Shown: positions 53,746 to 63,618, numbered from the stretch's first letter. The stretch is 64,000 nucleotides of DNA from an uncultured Actinomycetes bacterium (GCA_937876245.1 CALEGP010000038.1:124001-188000), one strand, 5' to 3'. The notes: generated by a model from the sequence alone, not told the origin. Translations and numbers: made by a program.

Positions 53746-55403
53746 TGACTACTTTTGCAGAGCGTACTAATACTGCGACCAACGATAAATCAGTAGCCAA
53801 GAGCAGCAAGGGGCGACTGTTCGTAAAAATCATTACTTCTACTGATCACAAGATGATTGGGTATATGTACCTAGTTACTACATTTGCTTGGTTCTTGATT
53901 GGCGGCTTATTGGCGTTAATCCTCAGGGCGGAATTAGCGAGACCTGGATTGCAATTCGTTTCAAATGAACAGTACAACCAAGTTTTCACAATGCATGGAA
54001 CGATAATGTTGTTGCTGTTCGCAACTCCATTGTTTGTTGGGTTTGCGAATGTGATAATGCCCTTGCAAATTGGCGCAGCGGATGTCGCCTTTCCTCGAAT
54101 GAATATGCTTTCCTTCTGGCTATTTCTCTTCGGTGGAATTATGGCATTCACAGGATTCCTGACGCCAGGAGGAGCAGCGTCTTTCGGTTGGACCGCATAT
54201 GCACCGCTGGCTAACTCACAATATTCTCCCGGAATTGGTGGCGATCTTTGGGTAATCGGTCTTGCTATGGGAGGTATCGGGACAATTCTTGGTGGCGTAA
54301 ATTTCATCACAACAATTTTGACGATGCGCGCACCGGGCATGACAATGTTTAGAATGTCTATTTTCAGTTGGAATGTTCTTCTAACTTCCATTTTGGTTCT
54401 TCTCGCATTTCCACCACTTGCAGCGGCATTCCTAGGCCTTGAATCGGACCGACTCTTTGGTTCGCATCTGTTCGATCCAGCTAATGGTGGCGCGATGCTT
54501 TGGCAACATCTCTTCTGGTTTTTTGGCCATCCCGAGGTGTACATCTTGGCACTGCCATTTTTTGGTATCGCTACAGAAATTCTTCCTGTTTTTAGCAGGA
54601 AACCAGTTTTCGGATACAAGGGATTGATCGCAGCAACCATTGCGATCGCAGCTCTCTCGGTTTCTGTCTGGGCACACCACATGTTTGCCAGCGGGCAAGT
54701 CTTGCTACCGTTTTTCTCCTTTATGACCTTTTTGATTGGTATTCCAACAGGAGTTAAATTTTTTAATTGGATTGGAACGATGTGGCGCGGGAGTGTCTCC
54801 TTTGAAACACCGATGCTTTGGGTGATGGGTTTCTTAATCACATTCTTATTCGGCGGTTTAACTGGAATTATCTTGGCTTCACCACCACTTGATTTTGCAG
54901 TATCTGCTTCCTACTTTATTGTTGCTCACTTCCATTACGTCCTCTTTGGGACAGTGGTATTCGCAATGTTTGCTGGATTCTATTTCTGGTGGCCAAAGAT
55001 GACTGGACGCATGCTAAATGAACGCCTAGGAAAAATTCACTTCTGGACAACATTTTTAGGTTTTCATTTAACTTTCTTAATACAACATTGGCTAGGAATA
55101 AAGGGAATGCCTCGGCGTTATGCTGATTACTTATCAACCGATGGTTTCACAAACATGAATACAATTTCGACTATTGGTTCGACCTTATTGGCTTTCTCTA
55201 TGATTCCATTTTTAGTTAACGTGTGGATCACTAGAAAATCGCCATTAGTAGGAGTTGATGATCCTTGGGGTTATGGCGGCTCACTTGAATGGGCGACATC
55301 TTGCCCACCGCCTCGTCATAACTTCACTTCGATGCCAAGAATTCGCAGTGAACGACCAGCATTTGATCTGCATTACCCACACATTAAGACAGAGGGTCAC
55401 TAG
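53745..55403 (+). CDS. ctaD: Cytochrome c oxidase subunit I
   Basis: Haem-copper oxidase catalytic subunit with 12 helices, 552 residues. The CuB/His-Tyr site is in FGHPEVYI, with [10 protein letters not shown] for the other CuB ligands and HFHYVLFG for haem a/a3. Together with CtaC, CtaF and CtaE it forms the terminal oxidase that, in actinobacteria, associates with QcrCAB. The ATG overlaps the ctaC stop. Confidence 0.97.
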   Translation: MTTFAERTNTATNDKSVAKSSKGRLFVKIITSTDHKMIGYMYLVTTFAWFLIGGLLALILRAELARPGLQFVSNEQYNQVFTMHGTIMLLLFATPLFVGFANVIMPLQIGAADVAFPRMNMLSFWLFLFGGIMAFTGFLTPGGAASFGWTAYAPLANSQYSPGIGGDLWVIGLAMGGIGTILGGVNFITTILTMRAPGMTMFRMSIFSWNVLLTSILVLLAFPPLAAAFLGLESDRLFGSHLFDPANGGAMLWQHLFWFFGHPEVYILALPFFGIATEILPVFSRKPVFGYKGLIAATIAIAALSVSVWAHHMFASGQVLLPFFSFMTFLIGIPTGVKFFNWIGTMWRGSVSFETPMLWVMGFLITFLFGGLTGIILASPPLDFAVSASYFIVAHFHYVLFGTVVFAMFAGFYFWWPKMTGRMLNERLGKIHFWTTFLGFHLTFLIQHWLGIKGMPRRYADYLSTDGFTNMNTISTIGSTLLAFSMIPFLVNVWITRKSPLVGVDDPWGYGGSLEWATSCPPPRHNFTSMPRIRSERPAFDLHYPHIKTEGH

Positions 55404-55405
55404 AG

Positions 55406-55807
55406 ATGAAAACAGGTTGGATTTTATTTACCGGACTTGCTGTTTTTTATGCACTAGTTACAGTGATTTACTGGTTGGTCGGCGGTGAGGCAGTTGGAAT
55501 CACTGCTCTTGGATTGTCGGGTGGGCTCGCAGCGTTAATTGGTTTTTATCTCTGGTTCACAAATAAACAACTTAGCAACGTTCTACCAGAAGACAATATA
55601 AAGGCAGAGATCTCGGATTCCGCTGGAGAATTAGGTTTCTACTCACCGCATTCTTGGTGGCCACTGCCTCTCGCATTCACCATGACAATGGCAGGAGTTG
55701 GGCTGCTGGTAGGTTGGTGGCTTACGCTGATCGCAGTTGGAGCACTGTTAATCAGTATTCTTGGGTTTGTTCTCGAATATGAAAAACCTGTTAGGAGTTC
55801 ACACTAA
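55406..55807 (+). CDS. ctaF: Cytochrome c oxidase subunit IV, actinobacterial type
   Basis: 133 residues with four hydrophobic helices: two near the N terminus and two after YSPHSWWPLPLA, the family hallmark. This subunit is specific to actinobacteria. Two bases after ctaD, and its TAA overlaps the next ATG. Confidence 0.93.
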   Translation: MKTGWILFTGLAVFYALVTVIYWLVGGEAVGITALGLSGGLAALIGFYLWFTNKQLSNVLPEDNIKAEISDSAGELGFYSPHSWWPLPLAFTMTMAGVGLLVGWWLTLIAVGALLISILGFVLEYEKPVRSSH

Positions 55808-57093
55808 TGTCAATGGAGATGCTGATCGCTGTTGCGATTTTTGTAATGGCATATATTGCAATTGCCACTGAGAAGATTAGTCGAATTGCGATAGTTCTTA
55901 CTGGTGCGGCTGCCATGATAATAGTTGGAGCAACAGATGCCAACAAGGCTTTTTATAGCCATGAGACGGGTATCGATTGGAATGTGATCTTTCTACTCTT
56001 GGGAATGATGATAATTGTTAGCGTTATTCACAAAACTGGGCTTTTTGAATTTTTAGCTGTTAAAGCGATAAAGAAATCTAAGGGCAATCCAAAGGTTGCC
56101 ATTGTCTATTTGATGGTCTTAACAGCGCTAGCTTCGGCCATTTTGGATAATGTGACTACGATTTTGTTGGCTGTTCCAATGACCATAATTGTGTGTAAAC
56201 ACCTCAATGTCTCGCCAACCGCTTTTATCTTGTCGGAAGTTTTTGTTTCCAATATTGGCGGAGCGGCCACTTTGGTAGGTGACCCACCAAATATTATTAT
56301 TGCCAGCCGGGCTGGCTTAAGTTACAACTCATTTTTGGTACACATGGCGCCAATGGTCATGGTTGTCTTGGTAGTAATTATTCCGCTACTAGTCGGGCTA
56401 TTTCGAAGAGAATTAGTTAATTCAAAGGCTGACCGCGCCCTCGTTATGAAATTAGATGAGCGATCATTTATCCAGGATGTGGGCTTACTCAAAAAGAGCC
56501 TGGTCGTCCTTTTCGCCGTCATGGTTGCCTTTGGTTTGCATTCTGTTATTAGTATCGAACCCGCCGTAGTTGCATTATTTGGTGCGGGAATTTTGGTTGG
56601 AATCAGTGGACTCAAGCCGCGTGATTATGTAAAAGATATTGAGTGGAATACGCTGATTTTTTTTGCTGGGCTTTTCATAATGGTAGGAGCCTTGGTAAAT
56701 GTTGGGGCGCTTGAGGAATTTGCAATATTTCTTAAGGAGCTTTTTGGTGGAGATACTAAGTTGGCTGCAGGTAGCATCTTAGGTATCTCTGCAGTATTTT
56801 CTGGCTTGATAGATAACATTCCATTTGTAGCATCTATGAGTCCGGTCGTGGCAGAGCTCAGCCAGGGTCTCGTTGGCAGACAAGAGCATGTTCTCTGGTG
56901 GGGGCTAGCTTTTGGAGCTGATTTCGGTGGTAACGCCACAATTATTGGTGCTAGCGCTAACGTTGTTGCAATTGGTTTAGCAGCTAAAGCTGGGGTTCGA
57001 ATTTCGTTCTGGAAATTCTCAAAATACGGAATCCTCGTTACCTTGGTAAGCGTTGCAATGATTTATCCGTATTTGCTTCTCTTCTACTTCTAG
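55807..57093 (+). CDS. ArsB/NhaD-family (SLC13-like) ion transporter
   Basis: 428 residues, about 11-12 helices, ion transporter superfamily. Family motifs are ILDNVTTILLAVP and IGGAATLVGDPPN in the first half and SGLIDNIPFVASMSP with GADFGGNATIIGASAN in the second, the two inverted-repeat ion sites. Relatives export arsenite or exchange Na+ for protons. It is translated with ctaF (TAATG) and therefore coupled to terminal oxidase synthesis, which would suit a proton- or sodium-linked role. Its stop is nested with qcrB (CTAG). Confidence 0.9.
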   Translation: MSMEMLIAVAIFVMAYIAIATEKISRIAIVLTGAAAMIIVGATDANKAFYSHETGIDWNVIFLLLGMMIIVSVIHKTGLFEFLAVKAIKKSKGNPKVAIVYLMVLTALASAILDNVTTILLAVPMTIIVCKHLNVSPTAFILSEVFVSNIGGAATLVGDPPNIIIASRAGLSYNSFLVHMAPMVMVVLVVIIPLLVGLFRRELVNSKADRALVMKLDERSFIQDVGLLKKSLVVLFAVMVAFGLHSVISIEPAVVALFGAGILVGISGLKPRDYVKDIEWNTLIFFAGLFIMVGALVNVGALEEFAIFLKELFGGDTKLAAGSILGISAVFSGLIDNIPFVASMSPVVAELSQGLVGRQEHVLWWGLAFGADFGGNATIIGASANVVAIGLAAKAGVRISFWKFSKYGILVTLVSVAMIYPYLLLFYF

Positions 57094-58682
57094 TGACCGC
57101 CTTCTTCTAAGGCTTTTACGTCTGCTTCGCTAGGTGCAGGCACTTGCTCAACATGAGCCTGACTAAAGCGGGCCCGCAACTTCTGCTTCAAGTGATTGGG
57201 GTTGGTAACTCCGTTGCTGTCACTCTGTTCGACTTCCAGAGCCCTTGGCTGTTCGTGTTGGGTAAGAGTGAACTTTTCTTCAGCCGTTAATTCTTCATGT
57301 ACTTCGACGAACTCACCGTGAGGAAGCATGACCAGGCGTCCGGTTTCTCGGCCGTGTAGCACCTTCTCGCGATCTGCGCGCTGAAGGGATAAGCAGATTC
57401 TTTTAGTTAGAACGAAAACCAACGGGGGCACAAGAATTACAGCGATACGCGTGAACCACATGATTTGATTGATCGTCAGATGGAAATTTGTTGCAATGAT
57501 GTCATTTCCGCCATTTAATGTAACAACAATGATAAACGATAACGACATTGCCCCGATCGCAGTGCGGTTGGGATTATTTCTTGGCCGATCTAACAAGTGA
57601 TGCTCTTTCTTATCCCCAGTCATCCAAGACTCAATGAAAGGATAGAGCGCCATTAGCGTGAAGAGGATTCCCGGAATGATTAATCCTGGTATCAAAATAT
57701 TCCACGAGACGGTATGGCCGAAGGCATGAGTTTCAATTGGGGGAGCCATCCGGACTAAGCCATCTAGCCAACCCATATAAAAGTCGGGTTGTGACCCAGC
57801 GGAAATTTGCCCAGGGTTATATGGCCCATATAGCCAGATCGGGTTAATCGAAGCAAGAGCCCCAAGAAGTGCGGTAATTCCGAAAACAATGAAGAAGAAG
57901 CCGCCTGCTTTTGCCATATATATTGGCATTAGAGGATAGCCGACTACGTTTTTCTCACTACGTCCTGGCCCTGGATATTGAGTATGTTTTTGGTACCAAA
58001 CTAACATCAAGTGGATTGTGATCAGCGCTAGGAAAATTCCTGGCAAGAGAAGTACATGGACAGTAAATATTCTTGGAATGAACACATGGCCAGGGAATGC
58101 GCCACCGAATGCGAAGAAGGCGAGATATGAGCCAATCACGGGCATGGCCTGAATTATTGCTTCAGCAATACGAATTCCTGTTCCGGAAAGCAAATCATCG
58201 GGAAGGGAATAACCAAGGAATCCCTCAACAATTCCAAGCGTTACAAGCCCAACGCCGATTAACCAGTTTGCTTCTCTTGGTTTACGAAATGCCCCGGTAA
58301 AGAAAACACGCATCAAGTGGGCGATCATTCCAGCCATAAATATAAGTGCTGCCCAGTGATGTATTTGGCGCATTAATAGGCCACCGCGAACATCAAAAGA
58401 GATGTGAAGAGTTGAGGCGTAGGAGGCGGACATTTCAATATTCTGTAGCGGCTCATAACTGCCCTGATAAATAACATCGCGCTGTGATGGATCGAACCAG
58501 AAAGTCAGAAAAGTTCCAGACAATAACAGGATAATAAAGGAATAAAGAACTATTTCACCTAGCATGAAGGACCAATGATCAGGAAATACTTTCGTCAAAT
58601 TTTTCCGTAACCACTTGGCCGCACCCGTACGGTCATCTATATATCCAGCTACGCTTCCACCAATTTTTTCTGCCTTTTTCAT
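57090..58682 (-). CDS. qcrB: Cytochrome bc1 complex cytochrome b subunit
   Basis: Quinol-oxidising membrane subunit, 530 residues. Haem ligands lie in helices around MRQIHHWAALIFMAGMIAHLMRVFF and FTVHVLLLPGIFLALITIHLMLV (split here only as motif ends), and the quinol-site motif reads PPIET. A hydrophilic tail of about 120 residues is typical of actinobacteria. The ATG at 58682 overlaps the qcrA stop by four bases and is preferred to the in-frame upstream codon. Confidence 0.96.
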   Translation of the reverse strand: MKKAEKIGGSVAGYIDDRTGAAKWLRKNLTKVFPDHWSFMLGEIVLYSFIILLLSGTFLTFWFDPSQRDVIYQGSYEPLQNIEMSASYASTLHISFDVRGGLLMRQIHHWAALIFMAGMIAHLMRVFFTGAFRKPREANWLIGVGLVTLGIVEGFLGYSLPDDLLSGTGIRIAEAIIQAMPVIGSYLAFFAFGGAFPGHVFIPRIFTVHVLLLPGIFLALITIHLMLVWYQKHTQYPGPGRSEKNVVGYPLMPIYMAKAGGFFFIVFGITALLGALASINPIWLYGPYNPGQISAGSQPDFYMGWLDGLVRMAPPIETHAFGHTVSWNILIPGLIIPGILFTLMALYPFIESWMTGDKKEHHLLDRPRNNPNRTAIGAMSLSFIIVVTLNGGNDIIATNFHLTINQIMWFTRIAVILVPPLVFVLTKRICLSLQRADREKVLHGRETGRLVMLPHGEFVEVHEELTAEEKFTLTQHEQPRALEVEQSDSNGVTNPNHLKQKLRARFSQAHVEQVPAPSEADVKALEEGGH

Positions 58683-59671
58683 GACGAGCGCTCCCAATAG
58701 CTAGGTCCAACCGATTCAGTAAATGGTTGCTGTGCAACTAGATATCCCTGTGCATCAACAGTGATCGCAAGTTGAGGAAGTGGTCGGGCAGATGGCCCGA
58801 AAATAACTTTAGCAGCGCGAGTTACATCGAAGGTGGATTGGTGACATGGACAAAGCAGATGCTTAGTCTGTTGTTCATAGAGTGCAACAGCGCAACCCAT
58901 GTGAGAACATATCTTGGAAAATGCAATTATCCCATCGTGCGTCCAGGAAAGTCGTTCAGCATCTAGTTGAAACTCAGATGGGCGCAATCGAATTAGGAGA
59001 ACTGCATCCTTTCCAATGTCCGAGAGTGTCCGGTCTTGCCCGACGGCTAACTCAGGGAGTACTTGGGCGACGGCACCAACCTCTAAATCCTCAGGGCGAA
59101 TTGGTCGGTCTCCTGGATCAGTAACTAAGCGAGTTCCCTTTTTCCAGGAAGTGGTTTCTAAATCTTTTTTTGGCAGAGGCCCTAGATCGCGCAGCAGTAC
59201 CAATGGCGTAAGAGCCGATATTCCGAGCGCCAGGCCAAGAGTCCGCTTAATTAATGAACGACGCCCAAGTCCAGCATCGGCAGCCTGTTCTTTAACTGTT
59301 GCGACGAAATCATTTCGATCTTCTTCAGGTGATCTAAATTCATGACGCTCTTGAATAATTTCAGTATCTGGCATAAGAGTTTTTGCCCAATGAACTAAGC
59401 CAAGTCCGATAAATAGAAGGGCAAAAGCCATTCCAAGCCCCAGGCCAAGTTGGTGGGCATTGGTGTCACCCATAATTGGGATAAAGAAGAAAAGATCATC
59501 TTTAACGAAGATGTAAGAATAAATTGCCAATACGGTTGAAAGCGCCGATAGGACGAAAAGTATCGCTACTTGCCGCTCGGCACGGTCAGCTGCTTTGGGA
59601 TCTGTGTCAGTTTTGCGGTGCACATGTGCGGGCAATCCTGGATCTTCAAATTTTCGAATTTCGTTAGACAT
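58679..59671 (-). CDS. qcrA: Rieske iron-sulfur subunit of the bc1 complex
   Basis: 330 residues: three hydrophobic segments in the N-terminal half, as usual in actinobacterial QcrA, and a C-terminal Rieske domain with ligands in CSHMGC and CPCHQS, the cluster-binding pair. The ATG at 59671 gives the typical start MSNEIRKF and lies three bases after the qcrC stop; the frame is open upstream inside qcrC but that extension is not family-like. Confidence 0.96.
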   Translation of the reverse strand: MSNEIRKFEDPGLPAHVHRKTDTDPKAADRAERQVAILFVLSALSTVLAIYSYIFVKDDLFFFIPIMGDTNAHQLGLGLGMAFALLFIGLGLVHWAKTLMPDTEIIQERHEFRSPEEDRNDFVATVKEQAADAGLGRRSLIKRTLGLALGISALTPLVLLRDLGPLPKKDLETTSWKKGTRLVTDPGDRPIRPEDLEVGAVAQVLPELAVGQDRTLSDIGKDAVLLIRLRPSEFQLDAERLSWTHDGIIAFSKICSHMGCAVALYEQQTKHLLCPCHQSTFDVTRAAKVIFGPSARPLPQLAITVDAQGYLVAQQPFTESVGPSYWERSS

Positions 59672-59673
59672 AT

Positions 59674-60480
59674 CTATCTCGCCTTCGCAGTTAGCCATAC
59701 AGAGATACCAATCAATAGGCCCAAGCCAAGTGTCCAAACTAAGAGCCCCTCAGTTACCGGGCCAACCCGACCAAGTGAAGCGCCTCCCAAGTTTGGTTCA
59801 TTCTCGGCTGCCTTAATCCACTTAATGATTGAAAGTTTTTCCTCCGGCGTAATAGTTTTATCGCTAAACACCGGCATCGATTGTGGCCCGGTAATCATGG
59901 CTTCGTAAATATATTTCGCATCGACTCCCATAAGTGTTGGAGCATATTTACCTCGAGTAAGAGCGCCCCCTTGGCCAGCGAAGTTATGACACATTGCGCA
60001 ATTGGTGCGGAAGAGTTGGCCGCCCTCTGCAGTATTGCCATCACGTTCAAATGCTATTTGTGCTTCGTTGATCGAATCTGGCCCCGGCGCAAGAGAAGCA
60101 ACGTATGCAGCGAGAGCAGCGGTTTGCTCAGCGTTATAAATAGGCGTTTTGCGCATTGCCTGCTGACTCATATCAGCCATGGGCATCCGCCCAGTTCCTA
60201 CTTGGAAATCAACTGAAGCTGCGCCAACACCGATAAGCGCAGGGGCGATTGATGATCCTTCAGCGTTCAAACCATGGCAAGAAGAGCAACCTTGGTTAAA
60301 AATTCTCTTTCCTTCTTTTATTAAAGTTGATTGGACAGTTGTCTCCATCCGAGAAGGACCAGGTAGGGCGCTTGCCACTTGAAAGGTAGTCCCAAGAGTG
60401 ATCAGCGCAACAATCAAGAGCGCAGGTCCTGCAAAGCGATGCCTGCGGTATTTGGAAAGTTTTCTAAGGGCCTGGTTCAT
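59674..60480 (-). CDS. qcrC: Dihaem cytochrome c subunit of the bc1 complex
   Basis: 268 residues: N-terminal helix, two cytochrome c domains with haem motifs CSSCH and CAMCH, and a C-terminal anchor helix. It replaces a soluble cytochrome c by passing electrons directly to CuA of the oxidase. The ATG at 60480 has AGGTGA upstream; a GTG at 60495 is the alternative. Second gene of the ctaE-qcrC-qcrA-qcrB operon. Confidence 0.95.
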   Translation of the reverse strand: MNQALRKLSKYRRHRFAGPALLIVALITLGTTFQVASALPGPSRMETTVQSTLIKEGKRIFNQGCSSCHGLNAEGSSIAPALIGVGAASVDFQVGTGRMPMADMSQQAMRKTPIYNAEQTAALAAYVASLAPGPDSINEAQIAFERDGNTAEGGQLFRTNCAMCHNFAGQGGALTRGKYAPTLMGVDAKYIYEAMITGPQSMPVFSDKTITPEEKLSIIKWIKAAENEPNLGGASLGRVGPVTEGLLVWTLGLGLLIGISVWLTAKAR

Positions 60481-60502
60481 TTTGGATTGATTCACCTAAC
60501 TA

Positions 60503-61162
60503 TTATTTAATTAAGTAGATCGCAGAGAAGAGCGCGATCCAAACGATGTCGACGAAGTGCCAATAATAAGAGACAACAATTGCAGTAGTTGCCTGAGAAT
60601 GCCCAAACTTCTTTGCGCGAAATACTCGCAACATCACAATTAAGAAGGCAATTAGTCCGCCAGTAACGTGCATTCCATGGAAGCCAGTTGTGATGTAAAA
60701 GACTGAGCCATATGCATTCGAGGAGAGAGTCAGGCTTTCGCTAACTAAAGTTGCATATTCATAAATTTGGCCACCAACAAAGAAGGCTCCCATCAAAAAA
60801 GTTAGCGCAAACCACTCCCGCATTCCCCATTTTTGTATCTGAAAGAGGGTGCCAGAGCGTTTTGCTTGGAAGCGTTCAGCAGCAAATACTCCGAACTGAC
60901 AGGTAACCGATGAGAGAACTAAGACAGTGGTATTGGCGGCGGCAAATGGAATATTTAGTAGGCCGGTAGATTCAAGCCAAATTTCTGGACCCTGCACGGC
61001 GCGGGTTGTGAAATACATTGCGAAGAGCGCGGCAAAGAACATGAGCTCACTGGACAGCCAGACGATCGTTCCAACGGCAACAATGTTAGGGCGATTTACC
61101 TTTGCTGGGTTGGATTGCTCGGTTTGGCGAGAAGCTGATGGATTCGAGACGTGAGATGTCAT
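60503..61162 (-). CDS. ctaE: Cytochrome c oxidase subunit III
   Basis: 219 residues with five main helices; family motifs include [32 protein letters not shown] and the C-terminal [13 protein letters not shown]. First gene of the ctaE-qcr operon. The ATG at 61162 matches the family start; a longer frame upstream overlaps the divergent gene and looks unrelated. The upstream AGGGA lies very close to the ATG. Confidence 0.95.
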   Translation of the reverse strand: MTSHVSNPSASRQTEQSNPAKVNRPNIVAVGTIVWLSSELMFFAALFAMYFTTRAVQGPEIWLESTGLLNIPFAAANTTVLVLSSVTCQFGVFAAERFQAKRSGTLFQIQKWGMREWFALTFLMGAFFVGGQIYEYATLVSESLTLSSNAYGSVFYITTGFHGMHVTGGLIAFLIVMLRVFRAKKFGHSQATTAIVVSYYWHFVDIVWIALFSAIYLIK

Positions 61163-61267
61163 TTCCCTATTATTCCTGATTTTCGGGAGAATGTTGGCAT
61201 CCGGACCTGCCATATTCACGGCTCTTGGGGTGAAACTCATCACGCAGAAAAAGATGGCTTTGGGCGT

Positions 61268-61273
61268 TAGACT
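61268..61273 (+). promoter_or_regulatory. Leaderless -10 element of the receiver-like gene
   Basis: TAGACT lies 7 nt before the ATG at 61281. Confidence 0.5.
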
Positions 61274-61280
61274 CACTGGT

Positions 61281-61691
61281 ATGGCGCCGAAAGAGAAGCT
61301 AATAATTGCCCTGTATTCAGATGATTCCTCGGTTCGCTCTTCAGTGATCACAGCATTGGGTAGCAGGGTGTCAAAAGATTTACCAGAGCATAAAATAGCC
61401 GAATTCGCGACTGGACCAGCTCTTCGCCTCTATCTGGATTCAAAGGGAGCGATTGATCTTTTCATCCTAGATGGCGAAGCAACTCCTGAAGGCGGTCTTG
61501 GCTTAGCTCGGCAACTTAAAGATGAAGTATTTAATTGCCCACCAATTTTGGTTATAACTGGCCGGGTTCAAGACAATTGGTTGGCTTCATGGTCAAAAGC
61601 CGATGGCGTGGTACTTCACCCGATCGATCCATTTACTTTAGCCTCGCAAGTCGCTGCTCTTTTACAAGATAAAACTGTAGTTACGGCCTAA
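61281..61691 (+). CDS. Receiver-domain-like protein without output domain
   Basis: 136 residues with the (beta-alpha)5 pattern of a response regulator. Acidic pair Asp14-Asp15, the phospho-acceptor position Asp64 (FILDGEA), Thr93 (LVITGR) and a cis-Pro are present, but the invariant Lys before that Pro is His (VLHP, 113-114). Phosphorylation may thus be weak or absent. No kinase is near; it is divergent from ctaE. A similar single-domain protein beside ctaE occurs in other actinobacteria as far as I recall. The ATG is set by TAGACT upstream. Confidence 0.75.
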   Translation: MAPKEKLIIALYSDDSSVRSSVITALGSRVSKDLPEHKIAEFATGPALRLYLDSKGAIDLFILDGEATPEGGLGLARQLKDEVFNCPPILVITGRVQDNWLASWSKADGVVLHPIDPFTLASQVAALLQDKTVVTA

Positions 61692-62340
61692 TTCGATTTC
61701 CTGGTCGGGACTTCATAAATTCTTTTAGTTCGCCACTAGTAAATACGCCAAATCCCGATAATCTCTCAAATAGATGGTGCATTACTTCGACCGTTGTCTT
61801 TACATCGTCAAGCGCGCGATGTGTTGGTGGCGTTGTAGTCTGGAAAAACTGCGAAAGTGTGGAAAGTTTATAATTAAACACTTCTGAGCTATCGATAACT
61901 AGTCGAGCCAAACGAACTGTATCTATCACTTCGAAATTTGGCCAAGGTAAAGTCAGTTGGCCTGCGGCAGCCTTGAGAAAACCGATATCAAAGGGTGCGT
62001 TGTGAGCCACGATCTGAACCTGGTCATGAGGAGCAAGAAATTCCATCAACTGAGGAAAAATTTCTGCGATTTCTGGCGCGTTCGCAAGCATTTGATCGGT
62101 AATGCCAGTCAAATTTGTAATGTATTGCGGAATCGGAACCATCGGGTTTACAAAACTTGAAAATTCGCCAAGTACCTTTCCGCCACATACTTTTATTGCA
62201 CCAATCTCAGTAATCCCAGATCCATCTTTGGGTGAAGCGCCAGTTGTTTCTAAGTCTAAAACGACAAAAATCGTCTCATGAAGAGCGCTGGGATCCAGGC
62301 TCGAATTTTTCGATTGGTTTCCAGATTTCGGAGTGAGCAT
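61681..62340 (-). CDS. DnaQ-like 3'-5' exonuclease (DEDDh)
   Basis: Proofreading-type exonuclease, 219 residues. Exo I has Asp29 and Glu31 (VVLDLETTG), Exo II HNAPFDIGFL, Exo III HRALDDVKTT with the catalytic His and Asp. It lacks additional domains, so it could be a polymerase III epsilon-like subunit or an independent exonuclease. Leaderless start at 62340. The 3' end overlaps the receiver-like gene by 11 bp. Confidence 0.9.
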   Translation of the reverse strand: MLTPKSGNQSKNSSLDPSALHETIFVVLDLETTGASPKDGSGITEIGAIKVCGGKVLGEFSSFVNPMVPIPQYITNLTGITDQMLANAPEIAEIFPQLMEFLAPHDQVQIVAHNAPFDIGFLKAAAGQLTLPWPNFEVIDTVRLARLVIDSSEVFNYKLSTLSQFFQTTTPPTHRALDDVKTTVEVMHHLFERLSGFGVFTSGELKEFMKSRPGNRIRP

Positions 62341-62346
62341 CGCTCA

Positions 62347-62352
62347 AGGTTA
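62347..62352 (-). promoter_or_regulatory. Leaderless -10 element of the DnaQ-like gene
   Basis: TAACCT lies exactly 6 nt before the ATG at 62340. Confidence 0.65.
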
Positions 62353-62422
62353 AGGTAAATGACTGACATTTTTTTCGTTCGTGAATCACGCTTGAATTTT
62401 TGCAATCTCGGGAAAATGATGG

Positions 62423-62518
62423 GCGCTAAATTGCGCTAAAGACTGAAGTTCAAGTTGAGAGTTCTGTGATGTCTAAATCCAGAAGGGAACTTGATTAATG
62501 CGCCCTCATCTATAGGCT
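62423..62518 (+). promoter_or_regulatory. Promoter region of the BMP-type binding protein gene
   Basis: TTGATT (62491-62496) and TAGGCT (62513-62518) with a 16-nt spacer give a start near 62525 and a leader of about 38 nt. Upstream, GCGCTAAA occurs at 62423-62430 and 62433-62440, a 10-bp period that could bind a regulator. Confidence 0.5.
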
Positions 62519-62562
62519 AATCCCACATCAATCCCTTTTAAAGGGTTAAACCAGGAGGCACT

Positions 62563-63618
62563 TTGAAAAAGTCATTAAAGCTTATTGCGGCAGCCGCATC
62601 TCTAACACTTATTACAGGTGTTGCAGTTGCTCCTTCAGCACAAGCAGCAAAAATTAAGCTTTGTCTCGCCCTAGATACAGGTGGCGTAGATGATCACTCA
62701 TTCAATCAAGGAGCCTGGACTGGCGCTCAAGAATCCCGAGTTTCAAATGCGGAATATCTACCAGCCTCGTCATCAGCAGATTTTGCACCTAACATCAAAA
62801 CATTCGTGGACAAAGGTTGCCAATTAATCGTCGGCGTAGGCTTTGCAATTTCAGCTGAAATTGTTAAATCTGCGAAGGCTAACCCTAAGATTTCTTATGC
62901 AGTCGTTGATGATGCTGGACTAGATTGCGACGCGAACTGGAATTGCAGCCCTGTGTCAAACGTTAAAGGCTTAACTTTCAAGACAGATGATGCAGCTTTC
63001 CAAGCTGGTTACCTTGCAGCAGGAATGTCAAAAACTAAAAAAGTTGCTACTTACGGAGGAATGGCTTTCCCTACGGTAACAATCTTTATGGATGGCTTCG
63101 CGCGTGGCGTTGCTTATTGGAATCAGAACAAGAAAAAGCAAGTAGAAGTTCTAGGCTGGGATATTTCTAATCCTGATGCTGGAACTTTCGTTGGAAATTT
63201 CTCTGACCAGAATAAAGCCCTCACAATTTCAAAGGGTTTTGAGCAGCAGGGCGCAGATATAATCATGCCTGTTGCTGGAAACCTTGGAAGTGCTTATGCA
63301 GCCGCCTCTGAGAAGAGCAAGAAATCGCTTACAATCTGGGTTGACTCAGATGGATTTTACAATTTGACTGCGGGTAAAGATATTGTTCTTACCACCGTTG
63401 TTAAGGAGATCGGAGCTTCGATTAAGTCTGTTGCAGCTGATGTTGCAGCTAAGAAGTTTACAAACGATTCCTACGTAGGAACGCTCAAGAACAAAGGCGT
63501 TTCTATTGCTCCGTACCACAAGTTAGCTTCAAAAGTCCGAGGAAAATTGAAGAGTGAAGTTCTTAGAATTAAGAATGACATCATCAAGGGCAATTTGGAC
63601 ATCAGCACTATCAAGTAG
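62563..63618 (+). CDS. BMP-family nucleoside-binding protein of an ABC importer
   Basis: Secreted solute receptor, 351 residues, with signal peptide ending near APSAQAA. It has the BMP/PnrA fold: CLALDTGGVDDHSFNQGAW, the VGVGFAIS strand, and GNLGSAYAA. No lipobox cysteine is present at the cleavage site, unlike many BMP lipoproteins. TTG start with AGGAGG five bases upstream. A hairpin CCCTTT-T-AAAGGG (62533-62545) lies in the leader. Followed by a terminator and then the ATPase gene, so receptor and transporter are transcribed separately. Confidence 0.92.
   Translation: MKKSLKLIAAAASLTLITGVAVAPSAQAAKIKLCLALDTGGVDDHSFNQGAWTGAQESRVSNAEYLPASSSADFAPNIKTFVDKGCQLIVGVGFAISAEIVKSAKANPKISYAVVDDAGLDCDANWNCSPVSNVKGLTFKTDDAAFQAGYLAAGMSKTKKVATYGGMAFPTVTIFMDGFARGVAYWNQNKKKQVEVLGWDISNPDAGTFVGNFSDQNKALTISKGFEQQGADIIMPVAGNLGSAYAAASEKSKKSLTIWVDSDGFYNLTAGKDIVLTTVVKEIGASIKSVAADVAAKKFTNDSYVGTLKNKGVSIAPYHKLASKVRGKLKSEVLRIKNDIIKGNLDISTIK

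Noticed and set aside
61163..61351. N-terminal extension of ctaE and of the divergent receiver-like protein
   Set aside because: The extra residues look random, overlap the opposite gene's promoter and are absent from the families.
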